A stretch of 18,272 nt of DNA from Trachelipus rathkii (lineage: Eukaryota > Arthropoda > Malacostraca > Isopoda > Trachelipodidae): positions 40,001 to 58,272 of the forward strand of contig JABUQX010131087.1 in NCBI GenBank assembly GCA_015478945.1, in the 5' to 3' direction. This document shows, piece after piece, positions 1 through 8,727 of this stretch; the first letter of the stretch is position 1; every line of letters begins with the position of its first letter. The position numbers and the translations under genes are program-made. The notes beneath the pieces were generated by a model. That model saw only the letters and a program-made list of their open reading frames with translations. It was not told the origin of the DNA and ran no database searches.

Positions 1-1820
1 ATACTAAAAGATATAGGTATATGAACCCTTTAGAAGGAGGATGAATGGGGACTTACAAGAGAAGGAAGTGCGAAAGGTTAAGAATGAGAATAGGGGGAAT
101 CTGTTTAGAATAATGAGGAAAAGGATGTGAGAGAGTGAGGAGAGAGCAATTCGAAAATCTGCATAGTATTGGCAGTAATGAATAGGTGATAGTGAATGTG
201 TGTGGGTTTGTTGGTGCAATAAGGAGTATGTATTTTGGGGATGAGGCCATTAATAAGGAGGAGGTAATGGGTAGAGTGAGAAAGTTGAAGAATGGTAAAT
301 CTGCGGGTATAGATGAGATCACTGGTGAAATGATCAAGAACGGAGGCGATATGGTGATTGAGTGGATTTGGAAGTTGTGTAACAAAGCGGGTATGGAGGG
401 TATAGTTCCGAGGGAATGAAGGAGAACAGTAATAGTACCCCCCTTATATAAGAGTAAGGGGGATAAGGGTAACTATAGAAATTATAGGGGAATTAGTTTA
501 TTGAGTGTTGTAGGGAAGATACATGCTGGTATTTTGGTAGAAAGAATGCGTCGAGTGACTGAGGGACTAATTAGTGACGAACAAGGTGCGTTTAGAAGTG
601 GTAGAGGATGTGTGGATCAAATCTTTAAATTGAATCAAATGATTGTGAAAATGAGAGAGAAGAAGAATAAATTGTATTCGGGTTTTCTGGATTTGCAACA
701 GGCATATGATAGGATTAATAGGGAAGTTCTATGGCAGGTGTTAGTGATATATGGTGTTGGTGATGGGCTTCTGAATAGAATCAAAAGTACATATGACGAT
801 AGTGAAGCGTGTGTAAGAATAAATGGTCGAAAGTGATTGGTTTAATATTAATAGCGGAATGAGGCAGGGATGTGTTATGTCTCCTTGGTTATTCAATTTG
901 TATATGGATGGGGTTATGAAAAATTAGAGGTGGGGGTGGCAGGGGAAGGTGTTAGAATGATGGAGAATGGAAAGAGAGTGAAGGGTGCCCTACCTATTAT
1001 ATGCGGATTATTTGGTTTTTGTGTGTGGCAAATCTGAAAAGAGTTTGGGAGGATTGGTAGAGGGATTTGGCTGGGTGTGTAAAAGGAGGGGTTTGAAAGT
1101 AAACGTAGATAAGAGTAAGGTTATGGTTGTGAGTGAGGATAATCCTCGGTGTGAAGTTATGTTGGATGGTGAGCAACTGGAACAAGTGTCTGAGTTTAAA
1201 TATTTAGGATATATGTTGGATGAAAAGAGAACGGAAGATGCAGAGTGTAGTAGAAAAGTTGTGAATTGTAGGAAGGTAGCTGGTGTAATTAAATCCTTGG
1301 GGAATGTAAAGGGACTAAGTCTTGAGTGCGCTAGAATCTTACATGAGGGTACGTTGTTACCTGTGTTAATGTATAGTATTGAAACTATGGTCTGGAATAA
1401 AAGAGGTACATATCTAAAAGTACAATAATTCAGATGGACAATCTTAGGGGTGTGTTGGATGTGGGAAGATTTGATAAAATGTGGAATGAATGCATCAGGC
1501 AGTTGTGTGTTATGAAGAAAGGAGTAAATTATAGAATAAATGAAAGTACACTATGTTTTGGTCATGTGGAAAGGATGGATGATAGTTGGTTGATTAAGCG
1601 GATTTACCTAGTGGTGAGAGTGTGCTTAGAATCGTCTAGCTGGGAGGCCCGAAGCAGGGATTAGGTTAGTGTGGATGCAGGAGGAATGTTAGTTTGTGGC
1701 AGAGGAAAGAAAAGAGAGGGTCTGCATATGTGGCAGTTGAATAAGCAGGTTTTATGGGGGAGTATGGTTGTATTCCCTAGATTTAAGGGATGTTCAATGG
1801 CAGATATACCACTTAGTTAG
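1..1820 (+). mobile_element. Decayed non-LTR (LINE-type) retrotransposon fragment
   Basis: This GC-richer block carries a recognisable non-LTR reverse transcriptase in several frames, interrupted by stops and shifts. Family hallmarks occur in order: an upstream DEITGEM-type segment near 310, NYRGISLLSVVGK near 470-515, the catalytic LDLQQAYDR block near 685, RQGCVMSPWLFN near 860, a YAD motif near 1000, and a FGHVERMD tail near 1560. The tail after 1664 still reads like the end of the same protein until about 1800. Bases 1-185 look like the part upstream of the RT core, and no endonuclease domain is visible. Neither a poly(A) tail nor target-site duplications were found, so the boundaries are approximate. 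From memory, very similar RTs are abundant in decapod crustaceans, which is a weak hint about the host. Confidence 0.75.
186..1664 (+). pseudogene. Reverse transcriptase pseudogene of the LINE fragment
   Basis: The coding remnant reads in one frame at 186-836 with a stop at 417-419. It then shifts frame near 840-980, continues at 985-1428, and shifts again to 1434-1664. RT motif A is intact (Asp and Tyr of DLQQAYDR). Motif B is present (RQGCVMSP). Motif C reads Tyr-Ala-Asp-Tyr instead of the usual Tyr-Ala-Asp-Asp, so one catalytic aspartate is lost. The C-terminal FGHVERM segment follows. The stop, the frameshifts and the lost aspartate together show that this copy cannot encode an active enzyme. 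It belongs to the host genome landscape and has no visible link to the viral genes further right. Confidence 0.75.
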
Positions 1821-1967
1821 AATCTGAAGGATTGGATTTTCACATTCACTCTCGTAAAGAGTTTGAGAAGCTTGCTAAGGGATGGAGAAGCTTTCTTATG
1901 TTTTCTAATATATTCAACCTACTATAGGCTCTTGTTATGCGCCACTTTGCGTCTTGGGGAGAAGGTG

Positions 1968-1998
1968 GATGATGATGATGTGTGTGTGTGTGTGTGTG

Positions 1999-2035
<37 letters not shown>

Positions 2036-2068
2036 ACTTTACCAACAACAACAACCTTAACACTCTTG

Positions 2069-2101
<33 letters not shown>

Positions 2102-2178
2102 TTATATAACAACCTTAACTTAACCTTAACATATATACTTATAACTATATATATATATACTGCTATATATATATATAA
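1968..2178. repeat. GAT, GT and AT microsatellites
   Basis: A run of GAT units passes into a GT tract of about 20 bases and then into several AT tracts (about 2000-2034, 2070-2101 and 2138-2178), separated by short CAACAAC and CTTAACC-like spacers. Open frames through this stretch on either strand are only Tyr-Ile repeats and are not genes. Confidence 0.9.
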
Positions 2179-2195
2179 AAATAGTATAATAAAAA

Positions 2196-2232
2196 CCGGG
2201 CCACCCCCTCGTTTCACTCGGAGGTGTCCCGG
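2196..2232. other. GC-rich imperfect hairpin in AT-rich DNA
   Basis: CCGGG at 2196-2200 pairs with CCCGG at 2228-2232. Between them CCACCCCCTC can pair imperfectly with GGAGGTGT around a loop containing GTTTC. It stands out as a GC island between AT microsatellites. It resembles in style the GC hairpins at 8131-9021, which also have GTTTC apices. Function unknown. Confidence 0.5.
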
Positions 2233-2678
2233 AAGACGCTTCGCTCCCCGTTTTACATACTACTTGTAAAGGTTTGTTTACGGGAGTGAAGTTGGAAAGA
2301 TGTTTTGGTCGGTGAAGATGTGATATATATTTTTAATTTTGCTACCAGGTGCTCCATCGCTTTAGTCTCTGAGCGGTTTGCCTACTAGTTACATAAAATT
2401 TTATAAGGAAAGTTTTATAGAGAGTCAAAGGATCTTTAATTTTACTCTCATGTAAATTTTTCATAAAAATAATATTTGAAAAGTTATGAGGATATACATT
2501 AATAAATAGCCACCCTATAGAAATTTTTATAGAAACAATTGTATAGAAAATTGCAAAATAAGTACATTTGCTTCTATGTGTTTTACTCCTAAAATGAATA
2601 TTAAAGGAACTATTTTAAAAAAATTAAAAAATAGAATATTTTAAATACAGTAGAAGTTCCAAGCACTTCGTTCTTAGT
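2233..2678. other. AT-rich spacer without visible genes
   Basis: I see no coding frame, repeat or family resemblance here. It is AT-rich host or element-edge DNA between the GC hairpin and the tRNA-like sequence. A Maverick terminus could lie in this stretch or up to about 3220, but no terminal inverted repeat partner is visible in the window. Confidence 0.5.
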
Positions 2679-2749
2679 GCCTCTATAGCCGAGTGGATAG
2701 AGCGTTGAATTAGAGAATAAAGTTTCTGGTTCAATCCCAGACAGGATCA
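2679..2749 (+). pseudogene. tRNA-like sequence (tRNA-derived SINE head or tRNA pseudogene)
   Basis: An internal RNA polymerase III A box (TAGCCGAGTGG, 2686-2696) and B box (GGTTCAATCC, 2728-2737) are present at tRNA spacing. The T arm forms a perfect 5-bp stem (TCTGG/CCAGA). The acceptor arms pair poorly and no convincing anticodon arm forms, so a functional tRNA is unlikely. A tRNA-derived SINE head is the better reading, although no defined tail was recognised. Confidence 0.6.
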
Positions 2750-2786
2750 AGTTTTTTAAATAATGATATATGAAATTTAATTAAGA

Positions 2787-2847
2787 GCAAAGAATGACAA
2801 GAAGTTGTGCACTTTCAGTGCACAGATGACGTCACAATGAATTTATA

Positions 2848-2924
<77 letters not shown>

Positions 2925-2978
2925 GCAAAGAATGACAAGAAGTTGTGCACTTTCAGTGCACAGATGACGTCACAATAA

Positions 2979-3032
<54 letters not shown>

Positions 3033-3033
3033 T
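2787..3033. repeat. Two copies of a 52-bp unit, each followed by an (AAT)n tract
   Basis: An identical 52-base unit occurs at 2787-2838 and 2925-2976. Each is followed by an AAT microsatellite (about 2848-2923 and 2981-3033). The unit holds a perfect 7-bp hairpin (TGTGCAC, loop TTTCA, GTGCACA) and a TGACGTCA palindrome identical to the cAMP-response-element core. The arrangement suggests amplification of unit plus tail, as in SINE or MITE tails, or a duplication mediated by AAT slippage. Confidence 0.85.
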
Positions 3034-3221
3034 TAAGCAATTTAAGACATCAATGTAAAAATATATATATAATTTTTTACTTCTTAGTAGTGGGGGCGGG
3101 TAATGAATTCAAAAAATAAATGTGAATAATAATAATAATTTTTATAACATTGTAAAAAATGAAAAAATTGATTTTACCTTAAAAAGAAGTTAGTTTTAAA
3201 AAATCTGCTCTGACAACTTTT

Positions 3222-3845
3222 CGAATTTACATATTCTACATATGAAAAGTGAAAAAAATTTCTAAATTCATTAAAAAAAACGGAATTCAAGGTAAAAAAT
3301 CTACGGATTCGAAAAATACATTTTCAATTGTTAAATGTTAAATATCTGGTTCTACTTAACATATAAAGATAAATAAGGTATGGATTTATAGGTTTCCAAG
3401 TGCGAGGAATCCGAATCTGTTATTATTTTTAAGGTATTTTTAGTAGGAAAAAAGTTATTAAAAATAATTTTAAAAATACAGAGATAAGAGAAAATTTTAA
3501 TGAGAGCAAAATTGAAGAACCGAATTTACATATTCTACATATGAAAAGTGAAAAAAATTTCTAAATTCGTTAAAAAAAACCGTTTTTTTCATTCCAGGAT
3601 TTTTTCCAGAATTCCAGGAAAAAATCTACGGATTCGAAAAATACATTTTCAATTGTTAAATGTTAAATATCTGGTTCTACTTAACATATAAAGATAAATG
3701 AGGTATGGATTTATAGGTTTCCAAGTGCGAGGATTCCGAATCTGTTATTATTTTTAAGGTATTTTTAGTAGGAAAAAAGTTATTAAAAATAATTTTAAAA
3801 ATACAGAGATAAGAGAAAATTTTAAGGAGAGCAAAATTGAAGAAC
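3222..3845. repeat. Tandem ~300-bp leader duplication upstream of the polymerase
   Basis: Copy 1 (3222-3520, 299 bases) and copy 2 (3521-3845, 325 bases) abut exactly. Both begin CGAATTTACATATTC and end in GAGAGCAAAATTGAAGAAC apart from a few substitutions. Copy 2 is longer because a T-rich stretch with two ATTCCAGGA-like motifs (about 3582-3620) replaces a shorter stretch in copy 1. The block ends 26 bases before the T run of the polymerase promoter motif. It may be a duplicated leader, part of a terminal repeat, or an origin-proximal element; none can be proven from this window. Confidence 0.85.
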
Positions 3846-3871
3846 TCGATGAGTTTTAGGGAAATATAATA

Positions 3872-3891
3872 TTTTTTTTTCTATAATAAAT
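3872..3891 (+). promoter_or_regulatory. Late-type promoter motif, DNA polymerase
   Basis: A nine-T run followed by CTATAATAAAT. Unlike most other copies, the motif is not fused to the start codon; the ATG lies 12 bases after it. Confidence 0.65.
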
Positions 3892-3903
3892 AAGGAAATA
3901 AAA

Positions 3904-6900
3904 ATGAACAAAAATAAAAAGAAAGTCACCTTTTCACAAAATAATTATATTTTCGAGATGGATAATTATGATAGAACAAATGATGGGCTAACTTCTATAA
4001 TTTTAGATAAAGAGCGTTTTTCAAGAAGAATAAAAAATTTAGAAGAAAAATTAGTCCCTATTTTAAAATCAAAGCTCGAAAAAATTATGAAATTCAAGAA
4101 TAACGAAAATCCAAAATTGACTTATAATAAAAAAATCTATAATAAAATGGTAAGATCTGAGAATGAGCAAAATCCAAAATTGACTTATAATAAAAAAATC
4201 TATAATAAAATGGTAAGATCTGAGAATGAGCAAAATCCAAAATTGACTTATAATAAAAAAATCTATAATAAAATGACAACTTGTGAGATCTGTAATACTA
4301 AAATTAAAAATTTTAAAATTCATTTAAGAAGTAATAAACATGTGAAAAATACCAATCAATCATTGCTTAATTTGAATTATTTTGATGATAAAAAGAAATT
4401 ATGCTCAATGTGTAATAAAAGCGTTCTAAACCTTAAAATTCACGAGAAAAGTAAGATTCATCAAAGAAATTCAATGCAATGTGATTATAAAAATTGTCGA
4501 GAAGGAATTCAAGGTAATTTTAAAGCCTATTGTTATACCAATATAAAAATCATTGATCCGAGGATGTATATTAATAATATGATAAGTATAATTCAGAAAA
4601 AAATTGAAGAACAAAATTGGGAAAATTTAAAACTGAGTCTCTCTATTTTTATCGAATTTTATAAATATTTACCTGATGGAAGAAAACAAACGATTCAAAA
4701 TTGGTTTAATAGCGGTTCCATGACAAGTATAACAAATAATTCTCAAATAAAAGATACTATTCATGAAATGATCAATAAAATTGAAGAAAAAATATGTAAA
4801 TTTACAAGAGAAGGGTCAGGATGGATAATAAATAAACTTTTAGATTTTGAAATAAAGATAGCAAAATATAAACCATTAAGAGCTTCTTCATATATTGAAA
4901 CTCCATCAAAATATAAGAACCCAAAATTCGGATTAATAAATATTCAAAACAAAAAGGACAATGAATGTTTTAAATGGTGTATAGCCAGATCTGATTGTTT
5001 AGATGAAGGTCATAATAATAACAGAATATCTAATAGAGTAAAGCTGGAATCAGAAAAATATAATTGGAAAGGAATAGAATTCCCAGTTAAACTAAATCAG
5101 ATTAATAAATTTGAAAATCAGAACGATGTGTCAGTTAACGTATTTGGACTAGATGAGAAAGAAATATTATATCCGTTAAGAATTACAAAAGTTGAGAAAA
5201 CTAAACATGTTGATTTACTTTTAATATCAAATGATAAAAATACACATTATATACTGATGAAACATTTGAGTCCATTCATAGATAAAAAGCATAAAGAGAA
5301 AACTTATCCATGTCGATTCTGTTTACATAGTTTTTATAAAAAAGAATTATTAGATAATCATTTACCAGAATGTAGTATTCATAAACCGGTAAGAATGGAA
5401 TTATCTGAAGGTCAAGTTCAATTTAAACTGTATTATAAACAATTCAGACATCCATTTGTTATATATGCAGATTTTGAAAGCACCTTACAAAAGATACATA
5501 CGAGTCAGCCAGATCCTAAAGAATCTTATACCATTAACTTACAGAAGCATCAGCCAAACAGTTGGTGCTGTTATACGAAATGTGATGTAGATGAATATTC
5601 AAAACTTAAAATTTATGAAGGCAACGAAGCGCCTAAAACGTTTGTAGAATATTTAATTTCAGAATCAAAAAGAATTTATGAATTATTGAGAATAAACAAA
5701 CCAATGAATTTAACTTCAGAAGAAGAAATGAATCATGAAAATGCTAATCGTTGTTATGTATGTAAAAAAGAATATACGCAATCAGATTTCAAAGTAAGAG
5801 ACCATAATCATTTAACAGGAGAATATAGAGGACCTGCTCACAGAAGTTGTAATTTACAAATTAGAAATCCTAAATTTATTCCAATAATAATGCATAACTT
5901 ATCCAAATACGATGCTCATTTATTCGTTAAAGAATTTGGACGTACCGATGGTGAATTAAAAGCAATTCCTCAAACGGATGAAACTTATATAAGTTTCAGT
6001 CAGTTTATAAAAGTTGATGAAGGAACAATCTCAACAAGCATGGAGTTGAGATTCCTCGATAGTTTTAGATTTATGTCATCGTCCCTTGCTAAACTGGCAT
6101 CAAATTTAATGGATGAAAATTTAAAGAATTTATACAAATATTATCAAGATGAACAGTTTCAGCTACTAAAACGTAAAGGAATTTATCCATACGATTGGAT
6201 GGATGATATAGCAAAATTTAATCATGAAAAATTGCCTAAAAAAGAGAAATTTTATAATATTTTGAATAATGAAGACATAACAAACGAGGACTACAAACAT
6301 GCACAGACTATCTGGACAAAATTTAATTGTAAAATATTTAAAGATTACCATATGTTATACTTACAATCTGATACATTATTATTAGCGGATGTGTTTGAAA
6401 ATTTTAGAACAACTTGTTTAGATACTTATAAATTAGATCCAGCACGTTATTTTACATCTCCAGGGTTATCTTGGGATGCATTATTAAAAGAAACGAAAGT
6501 AAAATTAGATTTATTAAAAGATCCGGATATGTTGTTAATGATAGAAAAGGGGATTAGAGGAGGAATCAGTACTATAACACATAGATATGCGAAAGCTAAT
6601 AATCCATATATTCAAGAAAGTTATGATAAAAATAAACCACATAGTTATATCACTTATTTAGATGCTAATAATTTGTATGGTTGGGCAATGTCTCAGTATT
6701 TGCCAACGGGAAATTTTAAATGGATGAAAAACATTAACGATTTTGATGTTTTGGACATCAGTGATGAATCTAAAAAAGGATATATTTTAGAAGTTGATTT
6801 GGAATATCCTAAAGAACTACACAATTTACATAACGATTACCCCTTGGCAGCAGAAAATATAAAATTAGATAAAGTTTCAAAATTAGTTCCAAACTTGAAT

Positions 6901-7437
6901 AATAAAGAAAAATATATCATACACTATAGAAATTTAAAACAGTGTTTGAATTTAGGATTGAAACTAACGAAAATACATAGAGTATTAGAATTTGATCAGA
7001 GCAATTGGATGAAATCATACATTGATCTTAACACGAGAAAGAGAAAGGAAGCGAAAAATGAATTTGAGAAAGATTTCTATAAATTAATGAACAACTCCGT
7101 GTTTGGTAAAACGATGGAAAACATAAGAAATAGAGTTGATGTACGACTAGTTAAAAATGAAGAGCAAGCTCAAAAATTAGTAAATAAACCAAATTTTGAA
7201 TCGTTTAAAATATTCTCAGAAAATTTAATAGCTTGTCATATGAAAAAAACTAAACTGAGATTTGATAAACCTATTTATGTAGGAATGTCTATTTTAGAGT
7301 TAAGTAAAACTTTAATGTATGACTTTCATTACAATCATATAAAAAATAAATATAATGAAAAAGCAAAATTATTGTTTACAGATACAGATTCATTATGCTA
7401 TTATATACAAACGAATGATATATATATAAAGATATGA
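3904..7437 (+). CDS. Protein-primed family B DNA polymerase (Maverick type), main part
   Basis: Replicates linear element DNA, with synthesis known in this family to be primed by a protein. Visible in order: two CxxC...H...H zinc fingers (Cys 127 and Cys 167), a third finger (Cys 470), exonuclease motif I (DFE, Asp 523), an endonuclease VII-like zinc domain (CxxC at 617 through CN at 649, with DHNH), exonuclease II (HNLSKYD, 664-670) and exonuclease III (YLQSD, 819-823). Polymerase motif A is DANNLYG (920), motif B NNSVFGK (1063) and motif C DTDS (1160). The EndoVII insertion is normal for Maverick polymerases. The N-terminus contains a 21-residue tandem repeat. The frame ends prematurely just after motif C, inside an AT dinucleotide run; the rest follows in another frame. 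It is either a decayed copy or a sequencing slip. Confidence 0.93.
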   Translation: MNKNKKKVTFSQNNYIFEMDNYDRTNDGLTSIILDKERFSRRIKNLEEKLVPILKSKLEKIMKFKNNENPKLTYNKKIYNKMVRSENEQNPKLTYNKKIYNKMVRSENEQNPKLTYNKKIYNKMTTCEICNTKIKNFKIHLRSNKHVKNTNQSLLNLNYFDDKKKLCSMCNKSVLNLKIHEKSKIHQRNSMQCDYKNCREGIQGNFKAYCYTNIKIIDPRMYINNMISIIQKKIEEQNWENLKLSLSIFIEFYKYLPDGRKQTIQNWFNSGSMTSITNNSQIKDTIHEMINKIEEKICKFTREGSGWIINKLLDFEIKIAKYKPLRASSYIETPSKYKNPKFGLINIQNKKDNECFKWCIARSDCLDEGHNNNRISNRVKLESEKYNWKGIEFPVKLNQINKFENQNDVSVNVFGLDEKEILYPLRITKVEKTKHVDLLLISNDKNTHYILMKHLSPFIDKKHKEKTYPCRFCLHSFYKKELLDNHLPECSIHKPVRMELSEGQVQFKLYYKQFRHPFVIYADFESTLQKIHTSQPDPKESYTINLQKHQPNSWCCYTKCDVDEYSKLKIYEGNEAPKTFVEYLISESKRIYELLRINKPMNLTSEEEMNHENANRCYVCKKEYTQSDFKVRDHNHLTGEYRGPAHRSCNLQIRNPKFIPIIMHNLSKYDAHLFVKEFGRTDGELKAIPQTDETYISFSQFIKVDEGTISTSMELRFLDSFRFMSSSLAKLASNLMDENLKNLYKYYQDEQFQLLKRKGIYPYDWMDDIAKFNHEKLPKKEKFYNILNNEDITNEDYKHAQTIWTKFNCKIFKDYHMLYLQSDTLLLADVFENFRTTCLDTYKLDPARYFTSPGLSWDALLKETKVKLDLLKDPDMLLMIEKGIRGGISTITHRYAKANNPYIQESYDKNKPHSYITYLDANNLYGWAMSQYLPTGNFKWMKNINDFDVLDISDESKKGYILEVDLEYPKELHNLHNDYPLAAENIKLDKVSKLVPNLNNKEKYIIHYRNLKQCLNLGLKLTKIHRVLEFDQSNWMKSYIDLNTRKRKEAKNEFEKDFYKLMNNSVFGKTMENIRNRVDVRLVKNEEQAQKLVNKPNFESFKIFSENLIACHMKKTKLRFDKPIYVGMSILELSKTLMYDFHYNHIKNKYNEKAKLLFTDTDSLCYYIQTNDIYIKI
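4107..4275 (+). repeat. 63-bp in-frame tandem repeat inside the polymerase gene
   Basis: A 63-base unit occurs about 2.7 times with essentially no differences, starting near 4108, 4171 and 4234. It encodes a 21-residue repeat with the core NPKLTYNKKIYNKM, just before the first zinc finger. Perfect identity points to very recent expansion. The added peptide is strongly basic and rich in Asn and Lys. Confidence 0.95.
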
Positions 7438-7856
7438 AAAGGAATATAAAACTGTTCGATACATCTGATTATCCAAAAGAGCATAAATTATATTCAGAAA
7501 AAAATAAAAAGGTATTGGGTAAAATGAAAGATGAAACAGCTGGAAAACTGATAACAGAATTTGTAGGACTAAGAGCAAAATTATATGCTTATAAAACATT
7601 AGAAAATAAAGAAATTAAAAAAGCTAAGGGAGTAAAGAAAAGCGTTATCAATCAAACGATTAACATTGATGACTATAAAAAAGTATTATTTATGGAAGAA
7701 ACTCTATATAGGAAACTAAATTTAATACGAAGTAAAAAACATGAAGTGTATACTACACAAGTCAATAAAATAGCATTATCGAGAAATGATGATAAACGAT
7801 ATATATTAGAAAACAATATAAACACATTAGCTTTAGGACATTATAGAATAAGTTAG
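7434..7856 (+). pseudogene. C-terminal part of the DNA polymerase in a shifted frame
   Basis: This frame continues the polymerase directly after motif C. It carries the FDTSDYP block (near 7458) typical of Maverick polymerases, then the KLYAYK block (near 7576-7593) that corresponds to the KxY thumb-proximal motif of protein-primed polymerases, and ends at TAG (7854-7856). Its first in-frame ATG overlaps the stop of the preceding frame. That ATG is almost certainly not a real start, because no promoter motif precedes it and the fold would begin in mid-palm. The offset equals one extra dinucleotide in the ATATATATA run near 7420-7430, so a slipped repeat unit explains the break. Confidence 0.85.
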
Positions 7857-7880
7857 TTGACACCACGCAAACAGATTATA

Positions 7881-8046
7881 AAAAAAATATTGCATGTTAG
7901 TTGTAAGTAGTTTTAAGTTAGGTTTAAGAAAAAACAAAAAATTAAAAAAATATTGCATGTCAGTTGTAAGTAGTTTTAAGTTAGGTTTAAGAAAAAACAA
8001 AAAATTAAAAAAATATTGCATGTTAGTTGTAAGTAGTTTTAAGTTA
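7881..8046. repeat. 63-bp intergenic tandem repeat after the polymerase
   Basis: A 63-base unit containing TTGCATGTTAGTTGTAAG occurs about 2.6 times, with TTGCATG at 7890, 7953 and 8016 and only a few substitutions. Because 63 is a multiple of three, open frames persist on both strands, but none has a promoter motif or family resemblance. The period equals that of the unrelated repeat inside the polymerase gene. Confidence 0.95.
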
Positions 8047-8073
8047 CGTTTAAAATATATATTTAAAAAATTG

Positions 8074-8095
8074 ACCATATCCTAAAGGATATGGT
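8074..8095. terminator. Hairpin downstream of the polymerase (candidate 3' end signal)
   Basis: ACCATATCC, loop TAAA, GGATATGGT: a perfect 9-bp inverted repeat followed by an A run. It is the first strong hairpin after the polymerase stop. The hairpin at 14822 shares its TTGACCAT...ATGGT outline. Assignment as a 3' end signal rests on analogy with giant-virus palindromic polyadenylation sites. Confidence 0.45.
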
Positions 8096-8130
8096 AAAAA
8101 ATAGAAAAAAATATAATATAGCTTATGAGC

Positions 8131-8145
8131 CCCGTGTTTCACGGG
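8131..8145. other. GC hairpin with TTT loop after BRO-N copy A
   Basis: CCCGTG, loop TTT, CACGGG: a perfect 6-bp hairpin just beyond the 3' end of the antisense BRO-N remnant. GAGTTAC follows it directly. Confidence 0.7.
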
Positions 8146-8169
8146 AGTTACCTTTCAGCTGCTAATCCT

Positions 8170-8353
8170 ATTTTATCTTCATTTTCTACGTGTCTTTTTA
8201 TAGCATCTTCAGATTTTTATATTCTAGCGCATACGTTTTACCTTTAAACCATACGTTGTTATATTCATCGTATGTTATAGTTATATTTTTATCGTTGAAT
8301 TTAAATATATTATTCTCTATATCTATTATATTATTAATTTTTATTAAAGACAT
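8170..8353 (-). pseudogene. BRO-N domain fragment, copy A (broken)
   Basis: On the minus strand an ATG at 8353-8351 opens a frame whose first ~36 residues are nearly identical to copy B, up to the VWFK block typical of BRO-N domains. After this a small deletion and a frameshift lead to a TAA at 8200-8198. Homology to copy B then resumes in another frame (HVENEDKI-type text) to about 8170. BRO-N is a DNA-binding domain of baculovirus repeated ORF proteins, common in large DNA viruses of arthropods. This copy cannot make an intact domain. It is a tandem duplicate of the gene at 8458-8697 and, like it, is followed by a GC hairpin. Confidence 0.65.
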
Positions 8354-8457
8354 CTTATGTTTTATATATAAAAAATTTTTTAAAATTTTTATATTTTTTT
8401 AATATAAACCAGATTCGTTTATATAAATGGTCTGATTTTGTAAAGTTCTATCATATT

Positions 8458-8697
8458 TTATGGGGGGGGCGTTTCGCCCCCCCAAGGCAACTTATTGCTA
8501 TACTCTATTTTATCTTCATTTTCTACATGTCTTTTTATAGCATTTTTATTATCTTTATATTCTAAGATATCGCATATGTTTTTACTTTTAAACCATACGT
8601 TATTATATTCATCGTAAGTTATAGTTATATTTTTATCGTTGAATTTAAATATATTATTCTCTATATCTATTATATTATTAATTTTTATTAAAGACAT
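8458..8697 (-). CDS. BRO-N domain protein, short antisense copy B
   Basis: This 79-residue frame is antisense to every other element gene. The stretch from IFKF through YDEYNNVWFK, ICDILEYK, NKNAIKRHV and EDKIE follows the BRO-N pattern: strand-rich start, WF, an I-A/C-xILGYK-like helix, AI..HV, and EDK. BRO-N binds DNA in baculovirus and related viral proteins. A full BRO protein has a further C-terminal domain that is absent here: the frame runs into the GC hairpin at 8463-8483, which encodes the odd tail WGGETPPP. It is therefore a truncated domain or a remnant. The late-type promoter seen before the + strand genes is not found upstream of it, so expression is uncertain. Confidence 0.6.
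   Translation of the reverse strand: MSLIKINNIIDIENNIFKFNDKNITITYDEYNNVWFKSKNICDILEYKDNKNAIKRHVENEDKIEYSNKLPWGGETPPP
8463..8483. other. GC hairpin with TTT loop at the 3' end of BRO-N copy B
   Basis: GGGGGGGCG, loop TTT, CGCCCCCCC: a perfect 9-bp stem. It overlaps the last codons of the antisense BRO-N frame, so it may act as its 3' signal or may have truncated the gene when it arose. Confidence 0.75.
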
Positions 8698-8727
8698 CTT
8701 ATGTTTTATATATAAAATTTTTTTTAA

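Noticed and set aside
2679..2749. Functional tRNA gene
   Set aside because: A and B boxes and the T arm are good, but the acceptor arms pair poorly and no clear anticodon arm forms.
2843..3040. Minus-strand open frame through the AAT tracts
   Set aside because: It encodes only Leu and Tyr homopolymers from a microsatellite.
3041..3221. Element terminus (terminal inverted repeat)
   Set aside because: No inverted counterpart exists within the window and no target duplication can be assigned, so no boundary is claimed.
7415..7440. Programmed frameshifting in the polymerase
   Set aside because: No XXXYYYZ heptamer is in phase; one extra AT unit explains the offset and the site lies in the conserved palm domain.
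7894..8085. 63-residue + strand open frame within the 63-bp repeats
   Set aside because: It exists only because the repeat period is a multiple of three. It has no promoter motif, no family resemblance and the opposite strand is equally open.
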